Notes: generated by a model not told the origin, from the letters alone. Numbered from the stretch's first letter, positions 25,294 to 35,131 are shown. The stretch is DNA of 64,000 nt from Tsukamurella sp040611135 (GCF_040611135.1 NZ_JBEXNL010000001.1:310001-374000), one strand, 5' to 3'. Translations and numbers: made by a program.

Positions 25294-26676
25294 GTGGCTG
25301 ATCACTTTGACACTGTTGTTCTCGGCGCCGGCCCAGGAGGCTACGTCGCCGCTATTCGCGCCGCCCAACTCGGGCAGAAGGTCGCGGTCATCGAGGAGAA
25401 GTACTGGGGCGGTGTGTGCCTGAACGTGGGCTGCATCCCGTCGAAGGCGCTCCTGAAGAACGCCGAGCTGGCGCACACCTTCACGCACAAGGCGCAGCTG
25501 TTCGGCATCTCCGGTGACGTCTCGTTCGACTTCGGGGCCGCGTTCGACCGCAGCCGCAAGGTGTCGGAGGGGATCGTCAAGGGCGTTCACTTCCTGATGA
25601 AGAAGAACAAGATCACCGAGATCAACGGCTACGGCACCTTCGTCGACGCCAAGACCATCCAGGTCGGCGACCAGACGGTGACGGGCGACAACATCATCAT
25701 CGACACCGGCTCGACGGTGCGCCTCCTCCCGGGCGTCACGCTGTCGGACAACGTGGTCACCTACGAGGAGCAGATCCTCACCCGCGACCTGCCCGCGTCG
25801 ATCGCCATCGTCGGCGCCGGTGCCATCGGCATGGAGTTCGCATACGTCCTCAAGAACTACGGCGTGGACGTCACCATCATCGAGTTCCTCGACCGCGCGC
25901 TGCCCAACGAGGACGCCGACGTCTCCAAGGAGATCGCCAAGCAGTACAAGAAGCTGGGCGTGAACATCCTGACCTCCACCAAGGTCGAGTCGGTCGACGA
26001 CCAGGGCTCGCAGGTGGTCGTGAAGTACACCGGCCCCAAGGGCCCGGGCGAGATCACCGTCTCCAAGGTGCTCATGTCGATCGGCTTCGCGCCGCGCGTC
26101 GAGGGCTTCGGCCTGGAGAAGACGGGGGTCGCCCTCACCGAGCGCGGCGCCATCGCCATCGACGACTACATGCGCACCAACGTGCCCGGCGTGTACGCCA
26201 TCGGTGACGTCACCGCGAAGCTGCAGCTGGCGCACGTCGCCGAGGCACAGGGCGTCGTGGCCGCCGAGACCATCGCCGGTGCGGAGACGCAGGCGCTGGG
26301 CGACTACCGCATGATGCCGCGCGCCACCTTCTGCCAGCCGCAGGTCGCCTCGTTCGGCCTCACCGAGCAGCAGGCCCGCGACGAGGGCTACGACGTGAAG
26401 ACCGCGACGTTCCCCTACTCGGCGAACGGCAAGGCCCAGGGCCTCGGCGACGCGGTCGGGTTCGTGAAGCTGGTCTCCGACGCCAAGTACGGCGAGCTGC
26501 TCGGCGGCCACCTCATCGGCCCCGACGTCTCCGAGCTGCTGCCCGAGCTGACCCTCGCGCAGAAGTGGGACCTCACGGTCAACGAGCTCGCTCGCAACGT
26601 GCACACGCACCCGACGCTGTCGGAGGCGCTGCAGGAGTCGATCCACGGCCTCGCCGGCCACATGATCAACCTGTAG
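25294..26676 (+). CDS. lpd: Dihydrolipoamide dehydrogenase
   Basis: A 460-residue E3 flavoenzyme shared by 2-oxoacid dehydrogenases (and, in M. tuberculosis, by the peroxiredoxin system). The FAD motif is VVLGAGPGGYVAA, the redox disulfide GGVCLNVGCIPSK, the NAD motif IVGAGAIGMEFA, and the C-terminal HTHPTLSEALQE carries the catalytic His-Glu. Length and motifs are standard. A strong terminator follows. It corresponds to Rv0462 and opens the conserved mycobacterial block. Confidence 0.97.
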   Translation: MADHFDTVVLGAGPGGYVAAIRAAQLGQKVAVIEEKYWGGVCLNVGCIPSKALLKNAELAHTFTHKAQLFGISGDVSFDFGAAFDRSRKVSEGIVKGVHFLMKKNKITEINGYGTFVDAKTIQVGDQTVTGDNIIIDTGSTVRLLPGVTLSDNVVTYEEQILTRDLPASIAIVGAGAIGMEFAYVLKNYGVDVTIIEFLDRALPNEDADVSKEIAKQYKKLGVNILTSTKVESVDDQGSQVVVKYTGPKGPGEITVSKVLMSIGFAPRVEGFGLEKTGVALTERGAIAIDDYMRTNVPGVYAIGDVTAKLQLAHVAEAQGVVAAETIAGAETQALGDYRMMPRATFCQPQVASFGLTEQQARDEGYDVKTATFPYSANGKAQGLGDAVGFVKLVSDAKYGELLGGHLIGPDVSELLPELTLAQKWDLTVNELARNVHTHPTLSEALQESIHGLAGHMINL

Positions 26677-26689
26677 GAAGCGCACCCTC

Positions 26690-26730
26690 GTCGGCCCGGC
26701 ATCGTCTTCGACGGTGCCGGGCCGACGTGC
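26690..26730 (+). terminator. Rho-independent terminator of lpd
   Basis: A perfect 12-bp stem, GTCGGCCCGGCA (26690-26701) with TGCCGGGCCGAC (26715-26726), has a 13-nt loop and is followed by GTGCTTTTCCC. It sits 14 bases after the lpd stop. Confidence 0.85.
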
Positions 26731-26759
26731 TTTTCCCTTCGAACTGAGGAGTTTCGACG

Positions 26760-27539
26760 ATGTTCCGCGCCACCCCCGGAAAGCTGCCCGCCGCCGACAC
26801 CGCCGAGGTCGGGGGCGTCGCCCTGCCCGCCGGTCGACTCGTGACCGCAGAGGAGGGGGACGGCACCGTCGTCGCCTGGATCAGCACGGAGATGCTGGCC
26901 GCGGACCGGCTCGACGGGCTGGTCCGCGAGCTCGCCGCCGCGTTCCCGCGGACCGGGCTCTGGCCGCTGCAGGCCAAGGGACTCGAGGACGACGACCTCG
27001 CCCGACCCTGGGGCGACGGCGAGCTGGAGGGACCGTCCGGCCGCGAGGTCCCGGACGCCCTGGCCGCGCTGACCCGCGCGGGCGTCGACGGCGCCACCGA
27101 CGACCCCGACGACGAGGAGGACGAGCCGAGCGTGCCGCCGGTGACCACGCTCGCGCCGGCCGTCCCGGGCGCCGACCTCGGGGCCGGATCGCTCGCGACG
27201 GGCGGCGACGGCGGCCTACTGCTGGTGCCGGTCGCGCGGCCCGCGGACGTGCCCGCCGCGCTCGGCTGGATGGGCGCGGTGAACTACGACATCTCCGGTG
27301 AGGATCACGCGGCGGTGCTCCGCTCGTGGGAGGACCGGTTCGGGGCGGTGCTCGTCGGCATCGGGTTCGACACGCTGCTCGTGCAGGTGGGGCACCTGCC
27401 GGAATCGGCGGAGCAGATCGACGGGCTGCTCCGCGAGCACTACGCCTATTGCCCCGACAACATCGACCAGGGCCTGAGCGCCGACGACTACCGCGCCGGC
27501 CTCACCGAATGGACGCACTGGTCGTTCTGGTGGGACTGA
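26760..27539 (+). CDS. DUF4253 domain protein
   Basis: A 259-residue protein ending in the DUF4253 domain (about 150-259: LLVPVARPADVPAALGW, EDRFGAVLVGIGFDTL, HYAYCPDNI, WTHWSFWWD). An acidic linker (DDPDDEEDEPSV, near residue 118) precedes it. The function of the family is unknown; no catalytic residues or export signal can be named. The ATG at 26760 has GAGGAG upstream. It stands alone between the lpd terminator and a hairpin at 27562-27582. Confidence 0.85.
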   Translation: MFRATPGKLPAADTAEVGGVALPAGRLVTAEEGDGTVVAWISTEMLAADRLDGLVRELAAAFPRTGLWPLQAKGLEDDDLARPWGDGELEGPSGREVPDALAALTRAGVDGATDDPDDEEDEPSVPPVTTLAPAVPGADLGAGSLATGGDGGLLLVPVARPADVPAALGWMGAVNYDISGEDHAAVLRSWEDRFGAVLVGIGFDTLLVQVGHLPESAEQIDGLLREHYAYCPDNIDQGLSADDYRAGLTEWTHWSFWWD

Positions 27540-27561
27540 CCGGCTGAGTTGGACACTCGTC

Positions 27562-27582
27562 CCGGACCCTGGCAGGGTCGGG
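27562..27582 (+). terminator. Hairpin after DUF4253 gene
   Basis: Arms CCGGACCCT and AGGGTCGGG around a GGC loop form a short strong stem 22 bases after the stop at 27539. No T-run follows. A second small inverted repeat, CGTGGC/GCCACG, lies at about 27590-27604. The rest of the gap to 27692 shows nothing else. Confidence 0.5.
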
Positions 27583-27692
27583 TGCGCGGCGTGGCGATGC
27601 CACGGCGCCGGGTCGAGAAGGGGCATCGGTCACCGTCGGACGTCCGCGCCGTGAGGCAGCAGTGGAACGCACTGCACGGACGGAAGGAATCG

Positions 27693-28565
27693 ATGAACCA
27701 CGCAGCGACGCTCACCGACCACTACCCGACGCGCGTCGACACCAGTGAGATCCACGACCGACCCGATCCCGTCGTCTGGCCCGGACGTTCCGGTCCCTGG
27801 TCCGACGATGCCGTCGCCCACTTCGCGGCGCACGGCTTCCGCGCGGTGGAGGGCGTGCTCGATGCCGGTGACATCCGCGAGGTGCGCTCGGAGATCGACG
27901 CGGTCACGGCGGGGCTCGGGCCGGACGAGCGGGTGATCCGCGAGACCTCCGACGGCAGCGTGCGGTCGGTCTTCGCGGTGCACGAGCTGAGCGAGAGGAT
28001 CGCGTCGATCATCGCGCGCGAGGAGATCGCCGGCGTCGCCCGGCAGCTGCTCGGCGACGAGGTCTACGTGCACCAGAGCCGGGTCAACCTCAAGCCCGGC
28101 TTCGCCGGCGGACCCTTCTACTGGCACAGCGACTTCGAGACCTGGCACGCCGAGGACGGCATGCCGACGCCCCGCGCCGTGAGCGTCTCGCTGGCGCTCA
28201 CCCCGAACACGTCCTTCAACGGATCGCTGATGATCATGCCGGGATCGCACCGTCGGTTCGTCTCGTGCGTGGGCCGGACGCCGGGCGAGTACCACCGCCA
28301 GTCGCTCAAGTCCTACCGCCCGCCGTTCGGTACGCCCGACGAGAGCGACATCGCGGCGATGGCCGACGAATACGGGATCGAGCAGGTCACCGGCGGTGCG
28401 GGCAGCGCGCTGTACTTCGACTGCAACTGCCTGCACGCCTCCGCCGGGAACATCTCGCCCTATCCGCGGTCCAACCTGTTCGTCGTGTTCAACGCCGTGT
28501 CGAACGCGTTGGGCGAACCCTTCGCCGCCGACGCCCGTCGACCGGAGTACCTGGCGGCGCGGTAG
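27693..28565 (+). CDS. ectD: Ectoine 5-hydroxylase (EctD-like), no ectABC nearby
   Basis: A 290-residue non-haem iron, 2-oxoglutarate dioxygenase of the PhyH superfamily. The EctD signature is strong: VYVHQSRVNLKPGFAGG, then FYWHSDFETWHAEDGMP (iron ligands His145 and Asp147) and LYFDCNCLHASAGNISP with PRSN (third His and the 2-oxoglutarate Arg). ATG 27693 follows GGAAGG. EctD converts ectoine to 5-hydroxyectoine, but no ectABC genes are in this window, so ectoine must come from elsewhere in the genome or from uptake, or the substrate differs. A conserved hairpin repeat follows the stop by two bases. Confidence 0.9.
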   Translation: MNHAATLTDHYPTRVDTSEIHDRPDPVVWPGRSGPWSDDAVAHFAAHGFRAVEGVLDAGDIREVRSEIDAVTAGLGPDERVIRETSDGSVRSVFAVHELSERIASIIAREEIAGVARQLLGDEVYVHQSRVNLKPGFAGGPFYWHSDFETWHAEDGMPTPRAVSVSLALTPNTSFNGSLMIMPGSHRRFVSCVGRTPGEYHRQSLKSYRPPFGTPDESDIAAMADEYGIEQVTGGAGSALYFDCNCLHASAGNISPYPRSNLFVVFNAVSNALGEPFAADARRPEYLAAR

Positions 28566-28567
28566 TA

Positions 28568-28643
28568 GCTCACGAATTCGGGTTCCGGGGCGTCACGTGT
28601 GCGCCGGCGCACGTGTCATGCCCCAGAACCCGACATCGTGAGC
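28568..28643. repeat. Conserved-arm hairpin repeat, copy 1
   Basis: A 76-nt near-palindrome fills the gap between convergent ectD and glyoxalase genes. The outer arms GCTCACGAATTCGGGTTC and GAACCCGACATCGTGAGC match those of the hairpin at 49531-49605, while the inner stem (GGGGC..CACGTG..GCGCC) is different. It probably acts as a bidirectional terminator. Confidence 0.8.
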
Positions 28644-28645
28644 CG

Positions 28646-28999
28646 TCAGTGCGGGTGGCCGACCACGTTGACCACCGTGCCGTCCGGGGCGCGGACGAAG
28701 AACCGGCGCGGCCCCCACTCCTCGCTGGTCAGCGGGTGCACGATCTCGTAGCCGGAGGCCTGTGCCTCCGCCCACGCCGCCTCGACGTCCTCGGTCATCA
28801 CGGAGATGTCGGAGTCGATCTCCGCAGTCCGGTCGCCGGTCACGAGTTGCACGCCGGCGGCGTGGTCGGGGGAGGAGAAGCGCGCGACCCAGCCGAGGTT
28901 GAACTCCTCGTCGGACAGGCCCAAGAAGTCGGCGTAGAAGCCGCGGGCGGCGTCGATGTCATCCACCGCGATGTTGGTGATCACCCTGTGCACCTGCAC
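28646..28999 (-). CDS. Glyoxalase/bleomycin-resistance (VOC) family protein
   Basis: A 117-residue VOC-fold protein: HRVITNIAVDDIDAARGFYADFLGL, VQLVTGD, then WGPRRFFVRAPDGTVVNVVGH. GTG 28999 begins two bases after the stop of the HD-domain gene. VOC proteins include metal-dependent lyases, dioxygenases and binding proteins; a substrate cannot be named. It is the last gene of a four-gene operon. Confidence 0.83.
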   Translation of the reverse strand: MQVHRVITNIAVDDIDAARGFYADFLGLSDEEFNLGWVARFSSPDHAAGVQLVTGDRTAEIDSDISVMTEDVEAAWAEAQASGYEIVHPLTSEEWGPRRFFVRAPDGTVVNVVGHPH

Positions 29000-29001
29000 G
29001 A

Positions 29002-29586
29002 TCAGGCCTCCAGCTGGTGCAGTTCCGCGGCCAGGTTGGCGCGCGCCGCGTCCTCCCACCGGGCCCGCCCCGTCGCGGTGTGGAACAGGGCAGCGTGGGC
29101 GAGGAGGTTCCGCAGCACCGCGGCGCGGCCCGGCCGGAACAGCTCGTCGGGCACCGTCGAATACTCCGCCCGGACCGCTGCCGCGTAGGCGCGGTACCGC
29201 TCCGGCGGGGAGGCGAGGATCGCGAGGTCGGCGTCGCACAGGGCCGCGGCGTCGGGGTCGCCAGCGGGGACGTCGTGGTCGGCCGTGACCCGCACCAGCC
29301 GCGCGACCTCGGCACCCAGCTCGCCGTCGAGCATCTGCTCGGCAAGGAGGGCCGACTGCTCCTCGTTGTCCGGGGCGCCGATCACGTACACGGCGTCGTG
29401 GAACCAGGCTGCGAGCTCGACGGCGTCGCGGTCGAAGGCGGCGCCCGCCGCCGCGAGCTCGTCGAGGCCGCGCAGCACGCCGGCCAGGTGGTCGACGGTG
29501 TGGTACCTGCGGTGCGGCTCGTTCCAGCGTGCCAGCAGGTCGTCGCGCTGGGCGGCGGTGAGCAGGGCGGTCGACGGTCCCGTCAC
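29002..29586 (-). CDS. HD-domain metal-dependent phosphohydrolase
   Basis: A 194-residue predicted phosphohydrolase. It shows RRYHTVDHL followed by ELAAWFHDAVY (the HD pair), EEQSALLAEQML and a later TADHDV histidine-aspartate. This pattern occurs in small HD proteins of unknown nucleotide substrate. Its GTG start overlaps the AhpD-like stop (GTGA), so it is translationally coupled. Confidence 0.83.
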   Translation of the reverse strand: MTGPSTALLTAAQRDDLLARWNEPHRRYHTVDHLAGVLRGLDELAAAGAAFDRDAVELAAWFHDAVYVIGAPDNEEQSALLAEQMLDGELGAEVARLVRVTADHDVPAGDPDAAALCDADLAILASPPERYRAYAAAVRAEYSTVPDELFRPGRAAVLRNLLAHAALFHTATGRARWEDAARANLAAELHQLEA

Positions 29587-30110
29587 CGTTCCGGCTCGAT
29601 CCCCAGGACGTCGATCGTGGTGGCCAGGCCGTCGTAGTTGGTGGCGAGCAGGACGATCTCGACCAGCCGCCGCTCGTCGTAGAACTCGGCGAGGCGGGCC
29701 CAGGCATCGTCGGACACGGACCTGTCCTCGACGATCTCGGTGACCACGTCCAGCAGCGCGGCGCTGCGCTCGTTCCAGCCCGAGCCGTCGAAGATCCGCT
29801 CGAACTGGGTGGCGGTGAGGCCGGCACGGGCGCCGATGCGGCGGTGGTGGCCCAGCTCGTACGCGTTCTCCCGCAGGTGTGCGACGCGGACGATGACCGT
29901 CTCGGATTCCGTCCGCTTGAGCGCGCCGAAGGGCATGAGCATGCCGGAATAGCCGAGCCAGCCGAGGAACAGCCGCTTCGTGCGGCCGAGGGTGGAGAAC
30001 AGGTGCATGTCGTCGGCGCGAATGGCCTTGGCGCCGACGCGGGCGATCGCGTAGTTGATCGGGCCGGCCGCGCGGAGGCCCGCGGGGCGGACGCGAGGGG
30101 ACGTGGACAT
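29583..30110 (-). CDS. AhpD/carboxymuconolactone decarboxylase-like protein (Rv0464c-like)
   Basis: A 175-residue CMD-fold protein. The core segment ETVIVRVAHLRENAYELGHHRRIGARAGL holds the conserved Glu and His, but the CxxC of true AhpD is absent (ENAYELGHH), so a peroxidase-reductant role is unlikely. As I recall it, Rv0464c occupies the equivalent place between lpd and ramB in M. tuberculosis. Its ATG overlaps the dienelactone hydrolase stop as TGATG. Confidence 0.82.
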   Translation of the reverse strand: MSTSPRVRPAGLRAAGPINYAIARVGAKAIRADDMHLFSTLGRTKRLFLGWLGYSGMLMPFGALKRTESETVIVRVAHLRENAYELGHHRRIGARAGLTATQFERIFDGSGWNERSAALLDVVTEIVEDRSVSDDAWARLAEFYDERRLVEIVLLATNYDGLATTIDVLGIEPER

Positions 30111-30850
30111 CAGCGGCCTCCGAGAGTGCGGGCGAACAGGGCTTCGAGTTCGGTGAAGTGCCGCTCCGAGCCGGCCTCCTGGTAGTTCGGGGTGTCCGCC
30201 ATGGTGTAGCCGTGCGGGGCGTCGGGATAGATCGCGTTCGTGGCCGTCAATCCGGCGGCGGCGAGTGCCGCGCCGAGTCGTTCGACCGCCTCGGGCGGCA
30301 TCGACGCGTCGTGGTCGGCGTGCCCGTAGACGAACTCCGCCCGCGCCCGGGGAAGGCCCAGGTGGATGCTGTCGGGCTCGTCCGTGGCCAGGCGGCCGCC
30401 GTGGAAGCCGCCGCACGCCACGACGGTGTCCGGGTGCGCGATCGCCGCGAGCGTGGCCAGCCGGGCGCCCATGCAGTAACCCGTGACGCCGACGGGGCCG
30501 GTGACGCCGGGCCGGGCGAGGAGCGCGGCGAGGTAGGCGTCCGTGTCCGGTCCCGACTTGTCCGGGGTGAGGCCCATGACGCGGCCCATCGCCCCGCCCA
30601 TGAACCGCTCGCGCGCCTCCGGGGTGTCCAGCGGCTCGTCGGGGGACGTGGCCGCGGCGTCGCCGTCGCGGTAGAAGACGTTCGGCGCGAGGACCGCGTA
30701 CCCCCAGGAGGCGATCCGGTCGGCCAGCGAGGCGATCTGCGGCCGGAGCCCGATCGCGTCGATGAACAGCAGCACTCCGGGTACGTCCCCGTCGGTCTGC
30801 GGGCGGGTGAAATAGGCGTCGGCGATCCCCGACGGGGTCTCGATCTTCAC
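30110..30850 (-). CDS. Dienelactone hydrolase family protein
   Basis: A 246-residue alpha/beta hydrolase whose nucleophile is cysteine (VTGYCMGARLA), as in dienelactone hydrolases. FVYGHADHDASMPPEAVE gives the acid and PDAPHGYTMAD the histidine. GTG 30850 begins the operon DLH, AhpD-like, HD, VOC. The mix resembles a small detoxification or aromatic side-path set, but no ring-cleavage enzymes are nearby. Confidence 0.88.
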   Translation of the reverse strand: MKIETPSGIADAYFTRPQTDGDVPGVLLFIDAIGLRPQIASLADRIASWGYAVLAPNVFYRDGDAAATSPDEPLDTPEARERFMGGAMGRVMGLTPDKSGPDTDAYLAALLARPGVTGPVGVTGYCMGARLATLAAIAHPDTVVACGGFHGGRLATDEPDSIHLGLPRARAEFVYGHADHDASMPPEAVERLGAALAAAGLTATNAIYPDAPHGYTMADTPNYQEAGSERHFTELEALFARTLGGR

Positions 30851-30888
30851 GCCCGCCGAGAGTACGCCACCGGGCCCGACGGCGGGCG

Positions 30889-30910
30889 CACCGTCGAACC
30901 CGGGACGGTG
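30889..30910 (-). terminator. Hairpin downstream of ramB
   Basis: CACCGTC (30889-30895) pairs with GACGGTG (30904-30910) around an 8-nt loop, just after the ramB stop. The stem is built from the octamer that recurs through the window, and there is no T-run. Confidence 0.5.
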
Positions 30911-30916
30911 ACGGAC

Positions 30917-32317
30917 CTACCGGACGAGGTAGGGGCTGACCGTGGAACGGTGTTCGTCGATGTCGAGACTCTTGCCGATGGCTGGGAAGGCGCGCTGGGG
31001 GCAGCCGGAGCGCTCGCAGACGCGACAGCCGGCGCCGATCGGGGTGGGGTTCGGCTCGTTCAGGTCGAGGCCGCGCGCGTAGACGAGACGGTGCGCGTGC
31101 CGCAGTTCGCAGCCGATGCCGATGGCGAAGGTCTTACCGGGCTGGCCGTACCGCGCGGCGCGGCGCTCGACGGTGCGCGCGACCCAGAGGTAATTGCGGC
31201 CGTCGGGCATCTCGACGATCTGCGTGATGATCTTGCCCGGCCACGCGAAGGTCTCGTAGACGTTCCACAGCGGGCACGTGCCGCCGGACGCGGAGAAGTG
31301 GAACCCCGTGGAACTCTGCCGCTTGCTCATGTTGCCGGCGCGGTCGACGCGGACGAAGGACAGGGGCACGCCGCGCAGGTTGGGGCGCTGCAGCGTGGAG
31401 AGCCGGTGCGCGATGGTCTCGTAGCTCACGGAGAAGAACGCGGACAGCCGCTCGATGTCGTACTCGAACTCCTCCGCGGCGCCGTGGAACTGGGTGTACG
31501 GCAGGACGACGGCCGCGGCGTAGTAGTTCGCGAGCCCGAGCCGGGCGAGGCGACCCGCCTCCTCGGAGCCGAACCCGGCACCGTCGACCATCGCGTCGAT
31601 CTCCCGGCCGCACTCGAGGTAGGCGAGCTCGGCGGCCATCTTGAAGACCTGCTGTCCGCCCGACAGGTGGCGGTTGATCTCCAGTACGCGGGTGCGGGGG
31701 TCGTAGCGGTGCAGCACCGTCTCCCCGAGGTCGACGCGGCGGCGGATGGACACGTTGTGCACGGCCTCGAGGCGGGTGACGATCTCGGTGCGCACGTCCG
31801 CGCTGTGCATGCGCATCCGGGCGGTGAGCTCCTCCGCGGCGGTATCGAGCTCGTGGAAGTAGTTCTGCCGCTGGTAGAAGAAGTCCCGCACCTCCTCGTG
31901 CGGGTTCGGGATCGAGCCGCGGGCGCCGGGGTCGTTGCGGCCGTCGGTGACCTGCGCGAGCTGGTCGGCGGCGCCGAGGTAGCGGCGGTGCAGCGCGACC
32001 ATGGCGCGGGCGAAGCCGGGGTGGTCGCGGGCCAGCTCGGACAGCTCGTCGGTGCTGGTGGGTGCGTCGACGTCCATCGTGACCTCGCGCAGCTCCGCGA
32101 TGAGCCGCGTCTGGTCCTGCGAGTTGAAGAACGACGTGTCGACCCCGAAGACGTCGGTGATCTTGAGCAGCACCGGCACGCTGAGCGGCCGGACGTCGTG
32201 CTCGATCTGGTTCAGATAGGACGGCGAGATCTCCAGCGCCTCGGCGAGGGACGCCTGTGACAGCCCGCGCTCCTTGCGCAGGCCCCTCAGGCGTGCACCC
32301 ACGAAGGTCTTGGACAT
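30917..32317 (-). CDS. ramB: RamB-type regulator of acetate/glyoxylate metabolism
   Basis: A 466-residue regulator: an N-terminal XRE helix-turn-helix (LRKERGLSQASLAEALEISPSYLNQIE, residues about 13-40), a metallopeptidase-like middle (AAELAYLECGREID) and a C-terminal short-chain regulator domain with cysteines (GTCPLWNVYETFAWPG, GCRVCERSGCPQR). RamB represses isocitrate lyase genes in Corynebacterium and Mycobacterium, and here it is divergent from aceA. TAATAT is 7 nt before ATG 32317, a leaderless-type start. Confidence 0.93.
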   Translation of the reverse strand: MSKTFVGARLRGLRKERGLSQASLAEALEISPSYLNQIEHDVRPLSVPVLLKITDVFGVDTSFFNSQDQTRLIAELREVTMDVDAPTSTDELSELARDHPGFARAMVALHRRYLGAADQLAQVTDGRNDPGARGSIPNPHEEVRDFFYQRQNYFHELDTAAEELTARMRMHSADVRTEIVTRLEAVHNVSIRRRVDLGETVLHRYDPRTRVLEINRHLSGGQQVFKMAAELAYLECGREIDAMVDGAGFGSEEAGRLARLGLANYYAAAVVLPYTQFHGAAEEFEYDIERLSAFFSVSYETIAHRLSTLQRPNLRGVPLSFVRVDRAGNMSKRQSSTGFHFSASGGTCPLWNVYETFAWPGKIITQIVEMPDGRNYLWVARTVERRAARYGQPGKTFAIGIGCELRHAHRLVYARGLDLNEPNPTPIGAGCRVCERSGCPQRAFPAIGKSLDIDEHRSTVSPYLVR

Positions 32318-32382
32318 GCAGCGAATATTAGTCGTGGAAGCCCAGCTACCGATGCGTTCCGGGCGCGATACCCCGCCTTCGC

Positions 32383-32398
32383 AGTGAAGTGCGTCACA
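32383..32398. promoter_or_regulatory. Crp/GlxR-type binding site between ramB and aceA
   Basis: AGTGA-AGTGCG-TCACA differs from the TGTGA-N6-TCACA consensus by one base. It lies 66 bp upstream of ramB in the 403-bp ramB/aceA gap. GlxR is known to act on glyoxylate genes in Corynebacterium, so joint control with RamB is likely. Confidence 0.65.
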
Positions 32399-32406
32399 CA
32401 ACCGGT

Positions 32407-32498
32407 CCGACGGTGCGCGGCCCGGCTGCGGCGGACCGTCGGAAACGGCCTCGGGGGGCCGGGAAGCCGGGCCCGCAAACTCCCAGTACGGACGTACT
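32407..32498. other. Rest of ramB/aceA intergenic region: inverted repeats
   Basis: CCGACGGTGCGC (from 32407) pairs with GCGGACCGTCGG (to 32442) with one mismatch. AGTACGGACGTACT (32485-32498) is a 14-bp palindrome followed by six Ts. GCAAACT at 32475-32481 (AGTTTGC on the minus strand) resembles the core of corynebacterial RamB boxes. A 71-codon minus-strand frame here has no family features. Nothing else is seen up to the aceA ribosome-binding site. Confidence 0.45.
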
Positions 32499-32720
32499 TT
32501 TTTCTGCGAACCGCGCGAGGATCCTTCGCAGGATTAGCACGATCTCCCTGATTTCATGGCTTGCTTTGGCATCGTCGACGGCCTTGGCCTGCGGCTTTAG
32601 GTGTGGCACAGTGGCGTCAGGCGCAACGCCGGTGCAGTGAAGCGGGTTAGCGATCAGCCTCTCGCCCGCCGCCGGTGGCCGATTGAATCTTTATCGACTA
32701 GAGCGAAGAACGGGGAGCCA

Positions 32721-34013
<1,293 letters not shown>

Positions 34014-34127
34014 GAATTGGCGGGGAGATGCCCGGTCTCGCGTCGCGACGAGCGCGTGAGGTGAGACGAGGGTAATCCCACTGGGGTACGCCCAGAACGT
34101 GCCCGAATACCTGACAGGCGGCCCGCA

Positions 34128-34156
34128 ACGCGACGTTGCGGGCCGCTTGCATATCG
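34128..34156 (+). terminator. Strong hairpin terminator after aceA
   Basis: A perfect 13-bp stem, GCGGCCCGCAACG (34128-34140) with CGTTGCGGGCCGC (34144-34156), has a CGA loop and is followed by TTGCAT. It lies in the 174-bp gap between aceA and fadB2. The upstream part of that gap shows nothing recognisable. Confidence 0.8.
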
Positions 34157-34187
34157 GCAGAATTTTCGGAGAGGCGGAAGAGTTCTC

Positions 34188-35057
34188 ATGAGTGAAGCTG
34201 TATCCAGGGTCGGTGTCGTGGGCGCCGGCCAGATGGGCGGCGGTATCGCCGAGGTGTCGGCCCGTGCCGGCGCCGACGTGCTGGTCTGGGAGGCCACCGA
34301 GGAGCTCGCGGCCGGCGGTCGCGCGCGCATCCTCAAGTCGTTGGACCGCGCCGTCTCCAGCGGTAAGATCACCGAGCGGGAGCGGGACCAGGCCGCCGAG
34401 CGGCTGACCTTCACCACCGACCTCGCCGACTTCGCCGACCGTCAGCTGGTGATCGAGGCCATCGTCGAGAACGAGGCCGTCAAGGCCGAGGTGTTCGGCA
34501 AGCTCGACGCCGTGGTCACCGACCCCGACGCCGTGCTCGCGTCCAACACCTCGTCGCTGCCGATCCAGCGCATCGCCGAGGCCACGAAGAACCCCGGTCG
34601 GGTGCTGGGCCTGCACTTCTTCAACCCGGTGCCGGTGCTCCCGCTGGTGGAGGTGATCAGCTCGCTGTCCACGTCCGACGGTGCCGTGGCCCGCGCCGAG
34701 CAGTTCGCGTCCGAGGTGCTGGGCAAGCAGGTCGTGCGCGCGACCGACCGCTCGGGCTTCATCGTCAACGCCCTGCTGGTGCCGTACCTGCTCTCGGCGA
34801 TCCGCATGTACGAGTCGGGATTCGCCACGGCCGAGGACATCGACAAGGCGATCGTGCTGGGCCTGGCGCACCCGATGGGCCCGCTCAAGCTGACGGATCT
34901 CATCGGCCTGGACACCGTGAAGTTCATCGCCGACGCCATGTACGAGGAGTACAAGGAGCCGCTCTACGCCGCGCCGCCGCTCCTGCTGCGCATGGTGGAA
35001 GCCGGCTACAAGGGCAAGAAGGCCGGCCGCGGGTTCTTCGAGTACCCCGCGAAGTAG
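34188..35057 (+). CDS. fadB2: 3-hydroxybutyryl-CoA dehydrogenase
   Basis: A 289-residue NAD-dependent 3-hydroxyacyl-CoA dehydrogenase. The Rossmann motif is VGVVGAGQMGGGIAE, then ASNTSSLPI and the active-site LHFFNPVPVLPLVEV, and the C-terminal domain has AHPMGPLKLTDLIGLD and GKKAGRGFFEYP. It equals Rv0468 in the conserved order. The terminator in front shows it can be expressed apart from aceA. Confidence 0.95.
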   Translation: MSEAVSRVGVVGAGQMGGGIAEVSARAGADVLVWEATEELAAGGRARILKSLDRAVSSGKITERERDQAAERLTFTTDLADFADRQLVIEAIVENEAVKAEVFGKLDAVVTDPDAVLASNTSSLPIQRIAEATKNPGRVLGLHFFNPVPVLPLVEVISSLSTSDGAVARAEQFASEVLGKQVVRATDRSGFIVNALLVPYLLSAIRMYESGFATAEDIDKAIVLGLAHPMGPLKLTDLIGLDTVKFIADAMYEEYKEPLYAAPPLLLRMVEAGYKGKKAGRGFFEYPAK

Positions 35058-35131
35058 GCGGGCCAGTCGCTGAACCGGCAAGGGAGCGGGAACGGTCCCG
35101 AGTCGACGCGGAGCGCGCTAGCGTGGGCCGC

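Noticed and set aside
25264..26685. N-terminal extension of the prolyl oligopeptidase frame
   Set aside because: It is antisense to lpd. The peptidase starts at ATG 25263 with a TAGTGT hexamer 7 nt upstream.
32394..32609. A 71-codon minus-strand frame between ramB and aceA
   Set aside because: It overlaps the GlxR-type site and palindromes, lacks a ribosome-binding site, has codon use unlike its neighbours and no recognisable domain.
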